From Blattamonas nauphoetae (lineage: Eukaryota; Preaxostyla; Oxymonadida): 64,000 nucleotides of DNA. Every line of letters begins with the position of its first letter. Within the stretch, counting starts at the first letter, position 1. A program made the translations under genes and the position numbers. Location: contig JARBJD010000236.1 in NCBI GenBank assembly GCA_033064195.1, positions 54,319 through 118,318 of the forward strand, given 5' to 3'. Of the stretch, positions 1-10,189 are shown in pieces. Under the pieces are notes generated by a model. That model worked only from the letters and a program-made list of their open reading frames with translations, was not told where the DNA came from and searched no databases.

Positions 1-844
1 TCATTTTCGGAAGTCCTTTCTCAAACACTATTCGGCATGGGTTTAGTATGTCGGGTCGAAAAAAAGTATGTCGGGTCGGAAAACTGATGTGTTGTTTTCC
101 TGATTTATGCCTGGTGAAGATAGAATATTGATAAAATAATGATTGAGTGGGATACTATGAATCATTATAACGTTGTTTTCATTTCATGAGATGACTTTTC
201 ACAAGGGACTGTCGAGAAAAAACATGGAAAACTTTCACTTTTTCTTTGTCAATGTTTTCTCTCTATTGTCAACAAAAAGTGAATTTTCCCTTCAATATAC
301 ATCCATTTGTGAGATTATAACAATATTCTATTACTTGTTCGATCATAGATTTTGAATCGACCGAGAACACAAAACAGTGAAACAAAGAGATGAGGATCAA
401 AGTGAATCAGAGAGACTTTTCTCGATCTTTCACCTGGAAAACGATGCTAATGTCAACAAAAATGAAGAAAATCACAATTACATCTTGATTTTGAAAACGA
501 TATATGAAATAAAGTCGACCCGACATACTAAACCTTCAACCCGATATACTAAACCCAACCCGACGTACTAAACCCAACCCGACATACTAAACCCAAGCCC
601 ACTATTCCAGTATTTCTTACGGATCTCCTGTTTTACAACCTTTCAAAACATCATAAAAATCTCACAAAATGAAACTGTTTGGATTTTTCATTGTTTCATC
701 GATCTCATCAGGATCCAGTGGAGAGGATCCTGGCCTTTCTTCAGCCTCTCTCAAATCAGATAATTTCGGGAGTCTATGATGACAAAACCTATCACCTCAA
801 TCTTCTGTCTCAATGTCTCCAACACACTGCCACATTTTTGAATG
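1..844 (+). CDS. 5' part of a split host gene, interrupted by a small transposon (function unknown)
   Basis: When the insertion at 34-599 and one copy of its 8-bp target duplication are removed, one frame reads openly from base 1 through 676. The frame then continues across a predicted 35-nt intron (677-711, GTTTGG...CATCAG) into 712-844, and across a 43-nt intron (845-887, GTATTC...CCTCAG) into 888. All three joints keep frame, which is the main evidence for the gene model. The product is leucine-rich and apparently helical, with the motif NETDPVERILAFLQPL. It looks like an alpha-solenoid of importin/exportin type, but I do not recognise a specific family. The start codon lies before the window. 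Splice sites are inferred from reading frame only. Confidence 0.5.
34..599. mobile_element. 566-bp non-autonomous DNA transposon (MITE-like) with iterated terminal motif
   Basis: It is flanked by identical 8-bp direct repeats CACTATTC at 26-33 and 600-607. The left end reads GGCATGGGTTTAGTATGTCG; the right end, reverse-complemented, reads GGCTTGGGTTTAGTATGTCG. Both ends contain extra tandem copies of the motif (for example 517-594: CCGACATACTAAACCC repeated with variations). No transposase ORF is present; the small ORFs inside are not conserved in the related element at 1959-2875. An 8-bp duplication is typical of hAT and some other superfamilies, but assignment is uncertain. Excision restores an open frame in the host gene, so the insertion is probably fairly recent. 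Confidence 0.8.
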
Positions 845-887
845 GTATTCCATTTTGATCATCTTCACTCTGTCATCTCTTCCTCAG

Positions 888-1958
888 CCCATCCCGACCT
901 CATCGACTCGTTTATTCGAAGGCTCATTGTCTCAACTGCTTTCTCCCCCTTTCTCTTCTATCATGATCGACACCTCAACCTCATCTCCACACTCAGCCAG
1001 TCTTCATCTCTTCTCTTCTCCCAACTGAGTGAACCGCTCCTCGACCCAACATTCCCTCTTCACTCCCTCCTCTCCCCTCGCTCCTTCACCGACCCTGCCA
1101 GCTCCTTCTTCCGCATAGTCAGCACAAACTCTGCCTTCTTCCGTCGCTTCCTCGAGAAGCACGCCGAACGCATTTTGGAAATCGCCATTTCGACTGTAGT
1201 GATGACAGTTCGAGTGGTGTCTGACGAGCCTTGTGAACCACACTGCCTGGACTTTGGGAGAGCCACAAAGAATTGGGTTCTTCTGCTCAACGCAATGGCC
1301 GAAGTGAAGATAGATCTGGCTCGGACCAGTGCAGACCTCAGCTTGCTAACATCATCTCTTCTCACTCTCCTCTTTCTCTCCACTGCGAGCATCAGTGCTG
1401 AGCTGTCCACAGTTGCTGTGTCGGTCTTCTCATCCCTGTTTGGCCTGTCCGTGTCGCACTCCGAAGCACTCCTCTTCACCACTCCACCGACCTTCCCTGT
1501 GAGCGATGCGTTCACTCCTCGCCATTCTCAGGTGGTGGGAGCGTCGGATCACATGAGAGGTACACCTCAGTCGATTTGTGCCGAAGCAGGCTGTTGTGTT
1601 GTTTTGAAGTCTCGCTCGGATCTCTCAGAACACAAAAGCTTGAACTTCACGAGAATGCTTGGGCTTCATTTCGCTGGTTGTCTTGTGAACGCCCTTCACT
1701 CGGCCACATCCCTCCCTCGCTCCTACCCCTTCTTCTCTCCCGAGCTGTCTGGATTGTCACAACAGCCAAGTGTATGGAACGACACCTACATACCATCTGC
1801 ACTCACTGCACTAACAACGCTGGCCAACATCGAGCTCAGACTCGCTTACAGCCTTTTTGATTGGGGAATGGACTTGAGTCATGCAGACGCAGAGAGACGA
1901 GACATTGTCTTTGTCCATCTCTTCCCTTTTCTTGGAATAGAATCACAAATGCAGTTTC
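888..1958 (+). CDS. middle exon of the split host gene, interrupted at 1958
   Basis: This long open frame begins at the inferred acceptor 887/888 and runs to the second insertion at 1959. The ORF continues into the transposon and stops artificially at 2098. The protein is rich in Ser, Leu and Phe, consistent with stacked helices; no catalytic motif is visible. Across the joint (target site GCAGTTTC at 1951-1958, second copy at 2876-2883) the frame continues exactly into 2884 onward, reading ...ESQMQF-LISFYTF... Additional short introns inside it cannot be excluded (for example a GT...CAG segment near 1499-1531). Function unknown. Confidence 0.55.
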
Positions 1959-2875
1959 GGCATGGGTTCGGAACGTATGCCGGAGTTCGGAACGTATGCC
2001 TTTTTAATTATCCAAACTACCTCTCAGAGTCCAAAATGCTAAAATATCATAAACAGGTGAACAGGGCAAATATACATCATACAATGAAATTTCAGTGATC
2101 TTTGATTCAAACTCGGGGACAAAAGCACAACCAATCTCAATCCCTGTTTGTGTGCTTTTTTTGATCTATGATTCACATTGAGCATCCAACATCTAGTGAT
2201 CACTTATTATCGATACGTAAACGTAGAATCTCGATGCGATGGAATTCCGCTGTGATGAGGAAGACAAAAATGTGACAGATTTGGGAAAAGTGAAGATCTG
2301 ACTTTTTTTTCTCATTTCAGGCACTATACATCAATAATTGCAGAAACAACAATAATATTGTTTTTTGAGAATGATACAATATGTTAAAAGAGGGATGTAC
2401 AACTTACTCGAACAAGAATCCTATTCCTTTTTTCATCTCTTGGATTTGGCATCGTTACTCAATGAATCTAGAATTTACATCTATCATTCCGCTCATTGAT
2501 CTCTTTTTAATGATATTTTCAAGTTTAGAGAAAGATTGATGACTTCAAACAAAAATATAGAGGATCTGTCAAAGTTGATGGGACAGACCAGAGTAGAGAC
2601 GGGTTGAACAGAGAACACTTTGACTCCAACTATTTTATCCCGATGTGTTCGTTTAGTCCACTTTCACTTCATATTCGTTCATTTCTCTCCCTTTTTTTGA
2701 AAAAAGCGAGTTGAATTGGACGGAACGATGTAAAAAAGTGAAAAAAGTTGACTTCATGGGCTTCACAAGACTTGACCAGTCTTTCCAAACATCCGGCATA
2801 CATACCGAACCGCGGCATACATGCCGAACTTTCGGCATAAGTGCCGAACTCCGGCATACAAACCGAACCCTTGCC
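1959..2875. mobile_element. 917-bp non-autonomous DNA transposon related to the 34-599 element
   Basis: The flanking direct repeats are GCAGTTTC at 1951-1958 and 2876-2883. The left end is GGCATGGGTTCGGAACGTAT; the right end reversed is GGCAAGGGTTCGGTTTGTAT. The outer 10 bases follow the same pattern as the 34-599 element (GGCWTGGGTT or GGCAAGGGTT). As there, each end carries iterated units, here GGCATACATGCCGAAC-like, most clearly at 2791-2873. The interior is AT-rich, with only short ORFs that I consider non-coding. Removal restores the host frame precisely. Confidence 0.8.
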
Positions 2876-3447
2876 GCAGTTTCTTATATCGTTCTACACT
2901 TTTTGCAGATTGAAGAAGGATAAAGTGCACAGTTCCTTGGATCAAATTGTGGAATCTTTGGTCGAGATGGGAACGGTGAATTCGTACAACACTCCCACCG
3001 CTCTCCTCAAAACCCTGAACGAAGTCGCTGATCTTTTGTTTTCAACCGTTCCATCGACAGACCCCATCACATCCACCTCCAGAACCGTTTCCTCGTTGGA
3101 GATGTCGACAATCGACATGCTTCAAACAGCTGCGACACACGCTCCAAACAATCTCTCACCATTCGAACAGCCAATCAGAACGAAACGAAGAACAGCTGAG
3201 GGCGAGGAGAGATGGAGATTTGTGACGCAGCTGGCTGTTGTTTCGAAAAGTGATTTCGCATTTGCAGATGAACTGACGAAAGCGGAGAATGACGCACAAG
3301 CTCTCTTCATCTTGTCTCTTCACTCAATCCGATCCACCCCACGCCTTGACTTCCATCTCGAATCGAATCTCGATGCCTTCGATCGCGTTGTCGAGTTCAA
3401 GTTTGACAGTGTTGCGATTTCTGATGAAATTCGAGTCGTTCGACGTA
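2876..3447 (+). CDS. third segment of the split host gene, interrupted by a pogo-like element
   Basis: It continues in frame from 1958 after removal of the 917-bp insertion. The coding character is clear: acidic and helical, with segments such as LLKTLNEVADLLF and DAQALFILSLHSI. The frame is lost at the TA dinucleotide 3446-3447 where the pogo-like element begins; the downstream residues to 3599 are transposon TIR. Joining 3447 to 5604 leaves the two coding frames offset by one base. Either an additional small change occurred at this site, or a splice or footprint is not recognised. Function unknown, possibly alpha-solenoid. Confidence 0.5.
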
Positions 3448-3647
3448 CCGTCGTTGAACAAGCCGTCCAGTTGGACAACCCGTCCACATTTGGTATGAAG
3501 TCAAACTTTCGTCTCATTTTTCTCTTCATATACTTCTCTTTTCCCATATTTCCATTTCATTACTGTTTCATTCACTTATTTCAACAAATTTTTTGGTGAA
3601 TTGAATTTTTTAATCTCTTCTTGATCTTGTTCTCATTGATCTCCCCT
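3448..3647 (+). repeat. left terminal inverted repeat of pogo-like element
   Basis: 200 bp, apparently identical to the reverse complement of 5402-5601. The 3' end of the transposase ORF (stop at 3610-3612) lies inside it. Confidence 0.9.
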
Positions 3648-5339
3648 CAAGTCTTTTCTCAGTCAACTGCTTCATAGAACGAGTCTGGATCTCTGACTTC
3701 TTTGTTGACAGTTTCATTGCAGGTTGCGCTTTTCGTTTCTCGTCATGTTTCCGTTTTGGCTTTCTCTTTTCTCTCTGTTTGACAGTGGACTTCCGGAGGA
3801 TGATCTTCTTTGGTTTGAACTGTCTTGCTTTCTTCCTTTCTTCTTTTTCTTTTTGAATTGCCTCCTTCTTCATCATTTTCTCAATCATCTCTTTTGTACT
3901 CAGAAGAATTCCAGGTCTCACCACTTTTTCTACAGCCACAAAAGATTCATCATCAATATTTGACAGGTTTGTCTGTATTGATTGTGATTTTTCGTCAGCC
4001 TCAAAAGGAATACGATCGATGAGTGGCTGCGAATTTAAATCAGAGAAGACACATCTCTGAAAGGCCAACTCGATCGTGCTGATCGAGAAGGCCTTCTCGA
4101 CGGCGCGCGGCAAAGCATAAGCGATTGCTTCTCGATGAGCTTGTTGAGTGAACGGGCATGGAGGTGTGTAGAATCGTTGGTACATGTTTTTGAGGCTTTG
4201 GAAGACTTTGTCGTCCAATGGTTGGGTCAGATTTGTTGTGTTGGGGGGAAGCGTTAATGTCATGATATTGTTTTCTATTGCAGTTTTGGAAAGATTAGAC
4301 GAAAAGTGCGATGCACAGTTGTCGAGGAGAAGGAGTGCGGTCTTTCCAGCGAGATGAGGAGCCATTCTTTTTTTGTTGATGGCAGGGATGATGGTTTCCT
4401 GTAGGATGGTCGAGAATATGGTCCCATTCACATATCCATTGGAAAAACAATGAGGAACAATATCAAACTTGTGAAGTGAGTGAAACTCACTTGGTTCTTT
4501 GGCGAGAGGATACACTAGACAATGCGGAAGAGTGGTTCCATCTGCGCAAATCGTGCTTGCTAGAGTGAAGTTGGGGATCTTTTGAGTCTGAATTTGAACG
4601 GGTGGTGGGGTCCCAGCTTGATGAATGACAGTTTGAGCTTTTCTTTCCGTCATTGAGAAGCCAGTCTCATCGTAGTTAAAAATTAGCTCCTGTTGGACTT
4701 GGTATTCTGTGACAACGTCTTTCAAAAGGGAAATCCAAGTGTTCATATTCTCAGCGTTCGCTGATTGAATTTTTGAGAGATCCATCCTTATTGGTTTGGA
4801 GAAAATGAGATCGGGGTTGGAGTCGCAAAAAGTCCAGGCCCATGATCTATCCAGTGTGGTTTCCCGTGCAGTAGCGCTAGGTGAAGTGCGCATGATCTTC
4901 TGAATCTGGAAAATTAAAAAAGAAAAGACCATACTCGTGTTTGGACTTGTGATCTAGTGATCGGAGTTTTTTGTTGAACTTTTTGCTTCATCCATCCGAC
5001 TAACAGATTCATCTCCCTTGGATGGACTTTCGATTGCCGTCCTGATTGTCGGATAGCTCGGCCTTCACGAAATGCTCTTCTTGCCCTCGAGAGCGAACGG
5101 CTGTGGATTCCCGTGATGGTTTGTATGATCCCGCCACGGATTTTCATCACTTTTTCGAGTTTGAGAAGATATAGGAGCTTGTCTTCAGATTTGATCTTCT
5201 TTTTCTTCAGAAGACTCTCCACTTCACGGAGATTCCTCCACCAATCAGCTGAACGTTGTTTCGTTGTCTTATTCTGAAAGAGGAGAAATGATTGAAGGAG
5301 ATGGAGAAACAAGAAGTCGAATATGTCACGAAATACCAT
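3610..5339 (-). CDS. pogo-like DDE transposase with a 29-nt intron
   Basis: The downstream ORF (4932-3610) shows a DDE_1/pogo-type catalytic core: NYDETGFSM (first Asp), LLLDNCASHF (second Asp) and QPLDDKVF (third acidic position), spaced as in CENP-B/Tigger/pogo transposases. The upstream ORF (5339-4914) supplies a basic helix-turn-helix region (IRGGIIQTITGIHSRSLSR) typical of the DNA-binding half. The two ORFs join in frame by removing a predicted intron at 4906-4934 (GTATGG...TTCCAG, 29 nt), giving QVQTR-IQKIMR. The C-terminus is Lys/Arg-rich. The start upstream of 5339 is uncertain; another short intron around 5275-5336 is possible because GTATTT...TTTCAG is present. Enzyme role: cut-and-paste transposition at TA sites. 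Confidence 0.8.
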
Positions 5340-5401
5340 GAATGTGCGGATGATAGGGTATCGTGATCACTGGATGACGAGAAACGGGACAAGCAAAATA
5401 T

Positions 5402-5601
5402 AGGGGAGATCAATGAGAACAAGATCAAGAAGAGATTAAAAAATTCAATTCACCAAAAAATTTGTTGAAATAAGTGAATGAAACAGTAATGAAATGGAAA
5501 TATGGGAAAAGAGAAGTATATGAAGAGAAAAATGAGACGAAAGTTTGACTTCATACCAAATGTGGACGGGTTGTCCAACTGGACGGCTTGTTCAACGACG
5601 G
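5402..5601 (-). repeat. right terminal inverted repeat of pogo-like element
   Basis: Reverse complement of 3448-3647 over 200 bp; followed by target TA at 5602-5603. Confidence 0.9.
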
Positions 5602-6807
5602 TAATACAAGCAGTCGACTCTCTGGTCTCGCTGGCAGTGACAACAGATCTCTCTCTTCTTCGCTACATCCTGCGTGCTCTGCACCAGATCGAACAACGAA
5701 CCCAAAACACCACAACACCTTTCTCGATCTCGACAGCCACAGCTCCTTATCGAAGCAGTCGTCGATCAGTCGTCACCCGGCAGCCACTCCCATCCATCGT
5801 CGCTCCCATCCTTCTCTCTGCCAGCCTCGACTCTCCACAACCTATTTCTCATCGAAACGCCTCTCTCCCGCGACCTTCAATCTTTGGAATCCAGACAGCT
5901 TTTACTCCAACAAATGACCCTCACTGGCCAACTCAATTCTATAACTCAATCATCGTCGATTCCCTCTCTGAGGGATTTAAAAAGAATCTGCTGTCTGACA
6001 TTGCACAAGAAATAGCTTTATTGGTCTGTCGAATTTTGGAGGAGAGACGAGCGAGCTCAACACAAACTCTGACATCTTGTGATCCATTTGAGATCAGTCT
6101 CGATCAGAAGGAGAGACACTCCACACCCCAGAGACTCTTCATCGCTCTCGACTCTTTTCTCCTGTCAGACGAGTTGCCTGACATGTCTAACTTCGCACTC
6201 ATTCCACTCGCTCCCATCCTCACTCGAATTCTCTCGATTGTTGTGCCTTCTTCTCCAGAGAGAACGGAATTTCGTTTTTTTAATCCAAAATGAACACTCA
6301 CAATTTCTGAATATGATCCTCTCTCTCGTTCTGTTTCTCTTCCACACAGGAACTCCATCCACTCTCTCCACTCCTCCTCTCTCTTCTCTTCTCTCCGTTC
6401 TCTCTGTCTCTCTTGTTCGTTTGGACAGAATCCCATCATCGCCGAAATTATACACCAGATTCTTCGACATGGTCAGAGTGAGAAGGAATCGATCCAACCT
6501 AAAAGTGAGACAGATTGTGCTCGCACTGTCTGAGGAAGGGATGGAGGACAGGAGCGACGTCGTTCTGTCTGATGAATGGATTGAAAACCCAAACGGCTTT
6601 GAATCTAGTTCGTTCTCGATGACATTTCTGAACAAGTGGAAAGGGGCTAACGCACAACGCAAAGTTGATCTTCAATTTCTCCAATTCTACTTTCATCGAC
6701 GTGATGCCCACATGCAATTAGATGAAAATGACGATGATGATCAATGGGATGTCGAAACTGACTCACTCAGTTCAAATGGATGGAATAGTTTTGATGATGA
6801 TTTCTAG
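5602..6807 (+). CDS. 3' part of the split host gene, ending in an acidic tail
   Basis: An open frame runs from the right edge of the pogo-like element to about 6273, then through an inferred intron (6274-6349, GTTTTT...CACACAG) to the stop TAG at 6805-6807. The first half has helical segments (DLSLLRYILRALHQIEQ, LLSDIAQEIALLVCRILEE). The second ends in an Asp/Glu-rich tail (DENDDDDQWDVE, then SFDDDF). Charge pattern and helicity would suit a C-terminal solenoid with an acidic tail, but I cannot name the family. With three transposon insertions upstream this allele cannot give a normal product unless the elements are spliced out or excised. Confidence 0.5.
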
Positions 6808-7272
6808 TCAACACACACTTTCCAACATCGTCCTGACTTTGCGGGTTTGGTGGAGTCTTCTTTCCCGACATTAACAGAATCTTGATTGATGATTATTCCA
6901 GAATCTCTCCACTTCGCTTTTTCTTCTCGTTTGTCATCATTCTCAGTTTTTTGATATCCACCTCAATCCACAATTGCTGTGACGGGACTGACTATAGTTC
7001 ATCAGCAATACCAACTAAAGTTCATCAGAGACCCATAATTTCGTTTTACGAACAATTGTAGAATTTCCACTTTTCACATTTTTTCCAGAAATGGTTTGGT
7101 CTTCTGACGGAAAACATGTGGACTCCTTTCCATCAGGACGAGAAAGTCTATTTGAACGAACAATTAGGTCGAATGGATCACACATGATTGGTCACTTGTT
7201 TTGACGGCTACGACAAGTCCAGATGTGAATAGATCCTGAAAAAAGGACAAAACTCCAAGGAAAACAACTTTC
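6808..7272. other. intergenic, no gene recognised
   Basis: AT-rich, with no convincing ORF. It contains a short duplicated motif at about 6987-7030 (two copies of AGTTCATCAG spaced by about 20 nt). A close relative on the same strand lies at about 47345-47392, so it is probably the edge or relic of another repeat family. Confidence 0.5.
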
Positions 7273-7590
7273 TGCACTCAAATCTGGGTAACTGGCAACT
7301 TAACGGTCAAACTCAAAAGTTGATGAAATGTTGCTTAATACATTTCACTATATCATTTATTGTCATTTTTTCGCTTTTTAACGTGAGCAAACCCTTCGAT
7401 CCTTCAGTGTATCCACAGATTGTGACCAAGGGTTGATCTAACTCTATCCCTACACAATCGCCTTGAAAGTCATAATTGACTAGAATTCAACGTTTTCAGA
7501 GAGTATTTCTTCAAATAATTGGTAAATAGTGATGATTTAACGTTTAATGACTCCAATCAAATGAAATTGATCAAAAAAAAGAGAAAAAGT

Positions 7591-7664
7591 TGGATCCACC
7601 AGGAATCGAACCCTGGACCTTATGAGTAGAAGTGCTCCGTACAACTCCTACACTATTCTAGTTC
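7591..7664 (-). other. tRNA-like sequence, probably a degenerate tRNA or tRNA-derived repeat
   Basis: The minus strand ends with GGTCCAGGGTTCGATTCCTGG plus an acceptor-like TGGATCCA. This matches the T-arm and 3' end of a eukaryotic tRNA, including the B-box core GGTTCGATTCC, and the length (74 nt) fits. However, the 5' end does not pair with the acceptor strand, no proper anticodon stem forms, and the T-stem is shifted by one. It lies in the centre of the inverted-repeat element, so a tRNA-derived SINE-like origin is plausible. I do not call it a functional tRNA. Confidence 0.25.
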
Positions 7665-7745
7665 AAATTTTTTTTTTCCTGTTTGCATATTCTATTCACA
7701 CTTCACCCGATCCTTTTTTCTGTCACTTTTTCACAATGTCGGATC

Positions 7746-7789
7746 GTCTTCACAGCCCCCCGCTCAAGAGCAGGGGGGGCTGTGAAGAC
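7746..7789. other. strong GC-rich hairpin
   Basis: A 16-bp perfect stem (7746-7761 with 7774-7789) contains six consecutive C:G pairs. It is topped by a further GCTC/GAGC stem (7762-7765 with 7768-7771). It is the only strongly GC-rich block in the neighbourhood and lies near the middle of the 7273-8043 inverted repeat. Confidence 0.85.
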
Positions 7790-8033
7790 TATTAGAGAAT
7801 TATCAAAAGAAACGTAGAAAAAAGGATCTTTGTGAAGTGTAAATACGAAAAGGTACCTCGTTCGGTCAAGAAGGTTGATCAACCCTTGGTTTACAAAAAT
7901 GGGTCTTGACTCCGATCAAGGCGTTTGCTCACCCTAAAAAGTGGAAAAACATCAATATACGAATTAGTGAAATGGAATAAATGTCTTTTTAAGTGGTTTT
8001 GAGTTTGACCGTTAGGTTGCCATTTACCCAAAT

Positions 8034-8337
8034 CTGTGCTCAGCGCGATCCCTCACTGAGATTCCGACCAACTCTGCAAAACGCGAATATCCATGTTCTC
8101 TCTGATATTTCTCCATTTTTACTCGTCGAATCTCTCAATGATGCATTTCTTGCCTTCTCTGATAGTCTTGTCTCCGATTTGAAGGTGGTGGCCGAAGATT
8201 CATGCCAAGAATCAAATCTGTTCGATCTGATTCGCCCTGCAGGCTCATCATTTGTGAAATGCCCACCTTCCCCATTTTCAATGTCGGTTCGCGGAGCGAC
8301 ATGCTTTCTGAATCCAAAATTAGGCCAAACGATGTGA
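8034..8337 (+). pseudogene. host coding remnant, unidentified
   Basis: An open frame begins at the edge of the inverted-repeat element and ends at TGA 8335-8337. Its composition (ISPFLLVESLNDAFLAFSDSLVSDL) resembles the Ser/Leu-rich host proteins to the left. No ATG lies outside the repeat, so the 5' end is missing or spliced. No domain recognised. Confidence 0.3.
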
Positions 8338-8788
8338 TCCTCTCACCTTTTCCCAATCATCCCTTGGTTGGACGATATCACACTGTTCTCGCATTGCGAG
8401 ACATTTCATCAATCATTCCCTAGCCCTTTCAATCCTCAACATCGTATGATGCATTCAATCGAATCATCTAACTTTGCAATGCGATCATCGCAGTGCAGTC
8501 TCGGACATTCCTCGCACTGAAGTCTCTCCAATGTACCTTTGTGGTTTATGTGACACGAGAATGCAGTGGTATCATTTTCTTTCTTCTTTATCTCGGCTTT
8601 CTTTGAATTTCCATCAAGGGCCCTTCCTCCTAGAATCATTCATCAACAGAAAATCTTTAGTAATTCCAATTTTTCCTCGTCTTGACTGACTTTTGAGTGT
8701 GCTCTCATCACCACATCCCCGTTCTGTGATATCTGCATGCTCGAAGTTGTGGAGTCCCCTATCAATCCTCTCCATCTAACAGCTCCAC
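8338..8788. other. region without a secure gene; small Cys/His-rich ORF on minus strand
   Basis: The only notable ORF is minus strand 8639-8436 (67 aa). It has a CHINHKGTLERLQCEEC segment that spaces Cys and His like a B-box or similar small zinc-binding fold. It lacks context and may be a fragment of a host gene. The host sequence ends at 8788, where the Maverick TIR begins. Confidence 0.3.
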
Positions 8789-10189
8789 AGTAGTATAGTA
8801 GACGATTTGGGAACCAGATTGAAATAGTCGTTGAAAACCAAAGTCGAAAGTCAATTCCGATTGACCATTTCTAAATCTTGTATTAAAAGGAATTTAGACC
8901 ATTTCAATGATGCCAATATTTGACCTAAATTCCAGAAATATGTCCAATATTTCGACCTCATTTTAAACGTCAATTTTGAAGCAAATTTTTGTCATATTCC
9001 AAAAATGTTGTCACTTTTTTCGATGTTTTTTCACTTTTGAGCTCGAACAAAGTGAATCCAACTTGAGAACCATTTCGAAAAAATCTAAAAAAATTTCTAA
9101 AATGTCGGGGATGATGTGAGTCGTCGATCAAAACAATCTCGATGAAAATCGGTTGAGAATTCGCGGAGCTACGTACCGAACTGTGGTCGAAAAAGTGACC
9201 AAAAAGTCGATTTTCAGAACTTGCTTAAAACTGCTGCTATATGGCTCAAACACACCTCAAACACCTTCTAAAATTACAAAATCGATTTCAAAAGGTGAAA
9301 TTCGCGATAAAAATCACTTTTGGGATTTTTGGTTAGATCAAGGCCGGATCGGGATTTTTCTTGATCAACCCACATTCCATTTTTCGAGTTTCTCCGCTTT
9401 TTAAAAAAAATGTATGCGCTTTCAGCACTTCACTTTTTAGGATCACTTTTGCCTCCTATTTGCGTTTTTACACTTCATTTCGCTCGGAGTTGCCTTTTGG
9501 AGACACTTTTCAACCTCACTTTTTCACGTCATCTTTCGCCACTTTTTTCGTCAGTTTTCGTTTTTTGCGTTAGATTTTTCAAAATCTTCGCATTCGCGTC
9601 CTTCCGACGCTTTTCCTAGGTTCCCGATCACCTCACCTTCATAGTCGTCTATTTTTGAACGCACCTTTTTTGCACCACATTTTCACCAACTTTTCACTCA
9701 TATCGATTTTTGCCCCGATTTTCTCACATCACATCTTCTTTCTCACCTTTCGAGGAGGGAGTACTGAATTTTCGCGACACTTTTGACGACTAGTTTTTTC
9801 ATAATGTTGGTTTTTCATGTTTCTCACACTCAACTTTTCACCGTGTTTGTCACTTCAAAAACACCTTCAGCCCCTTTCTTCTCTCATCTTTCTTTCACCA
9901 TTTCACATTCAATCTCTTCGTCATTCCTCTTCATTTTCGTCATCTCACGAGCATTCTTTCGACCGTCTACACCTCACGAGCACATCACAACAACTCATTT
10001 TTTATCAACTTTTTTGCTTAATTGGAACAAAAGAATGTGAATGAAGCAACAATGAAGTGGGCAAGTATGATAGCAAAGGCTGAGACGGAAGATGTGAAAA
10101 TTGTGGGTAAGTATTGAGATTTACGAACGTGTTCAGACAAATTTCACAAAATTAGAGTACTAAAATGCAAATGAAGTGAGAATGAAACG

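Larger units (their letters stand above)
3448..5601 (-). mobile_element. pogo-like Tc1/mariner transposon, 2154 bp
   Basis: The element lies between TA (3446-3447) and TA (5602-5603), the Tc1/mariner target duplication. It has terminal inverted repeats that match base for base over 200 bp (3448-3647 versus 5402-5601), starting CCGTCGTTGAACAAGCCG. It carries a single spliced transposase gene on the minus strand. Perfect TIR identity and an almost intact transposase imply recent activity. It sits inside the same host gene as the two smaller transposons. Confidence 0.9.
7273..8043. repeat. inverted-repeat element of about 770 bp (foldback/MITE-like)
   Basis: The outer arms match in inverse orientation. 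CTGGGTAACTGGCAAC at about 7285-7300 pairs with the reverse complement of GTTGCCATTTACCCAAATC at about 8015-8033. GGTCAAACTC at 7304-7313 pairs with GAGTTTGACC at 8001-8010. GAGCAAAC at 7385-7392 pairs with GTTTGCTC at 7923-7930. AAGGGTTGATC pairs with GATCAACCCTT near 7430 and 7880. Arms are about 80-90% matched with small indels. No coding potential. Host coding-like sequence resumes at about 8034. A clean target duplication was not identified. Confidence 0.6.

Noticed and set aside
173-571. Small ORFs inside the 34-599 transposon as genes
   Set aside because: They lie wholly or partly in terminal repeats or AT-rich filler and have no counterpart in the related 1959-2875 element.
7591-7664. 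Functional tRNA gene on the minus strand
   Set aside because: T-arm and B-box are good but acceptor and anticodon stems do not pair; kept only as tRNA-like.
9153-10044. ORFs of 60-99 aa in the outer TIR (repeated at 37490-36618 reverse, 47855-48746, 57566-58438)
   Set aside because: They recur only because the TIR is repeated, start at non-ATG codons in part, have low-complexity Phe/Ser/Arg composition, lack the T-rich promoter, and are not open in the divergent TIR at 44358-46432.
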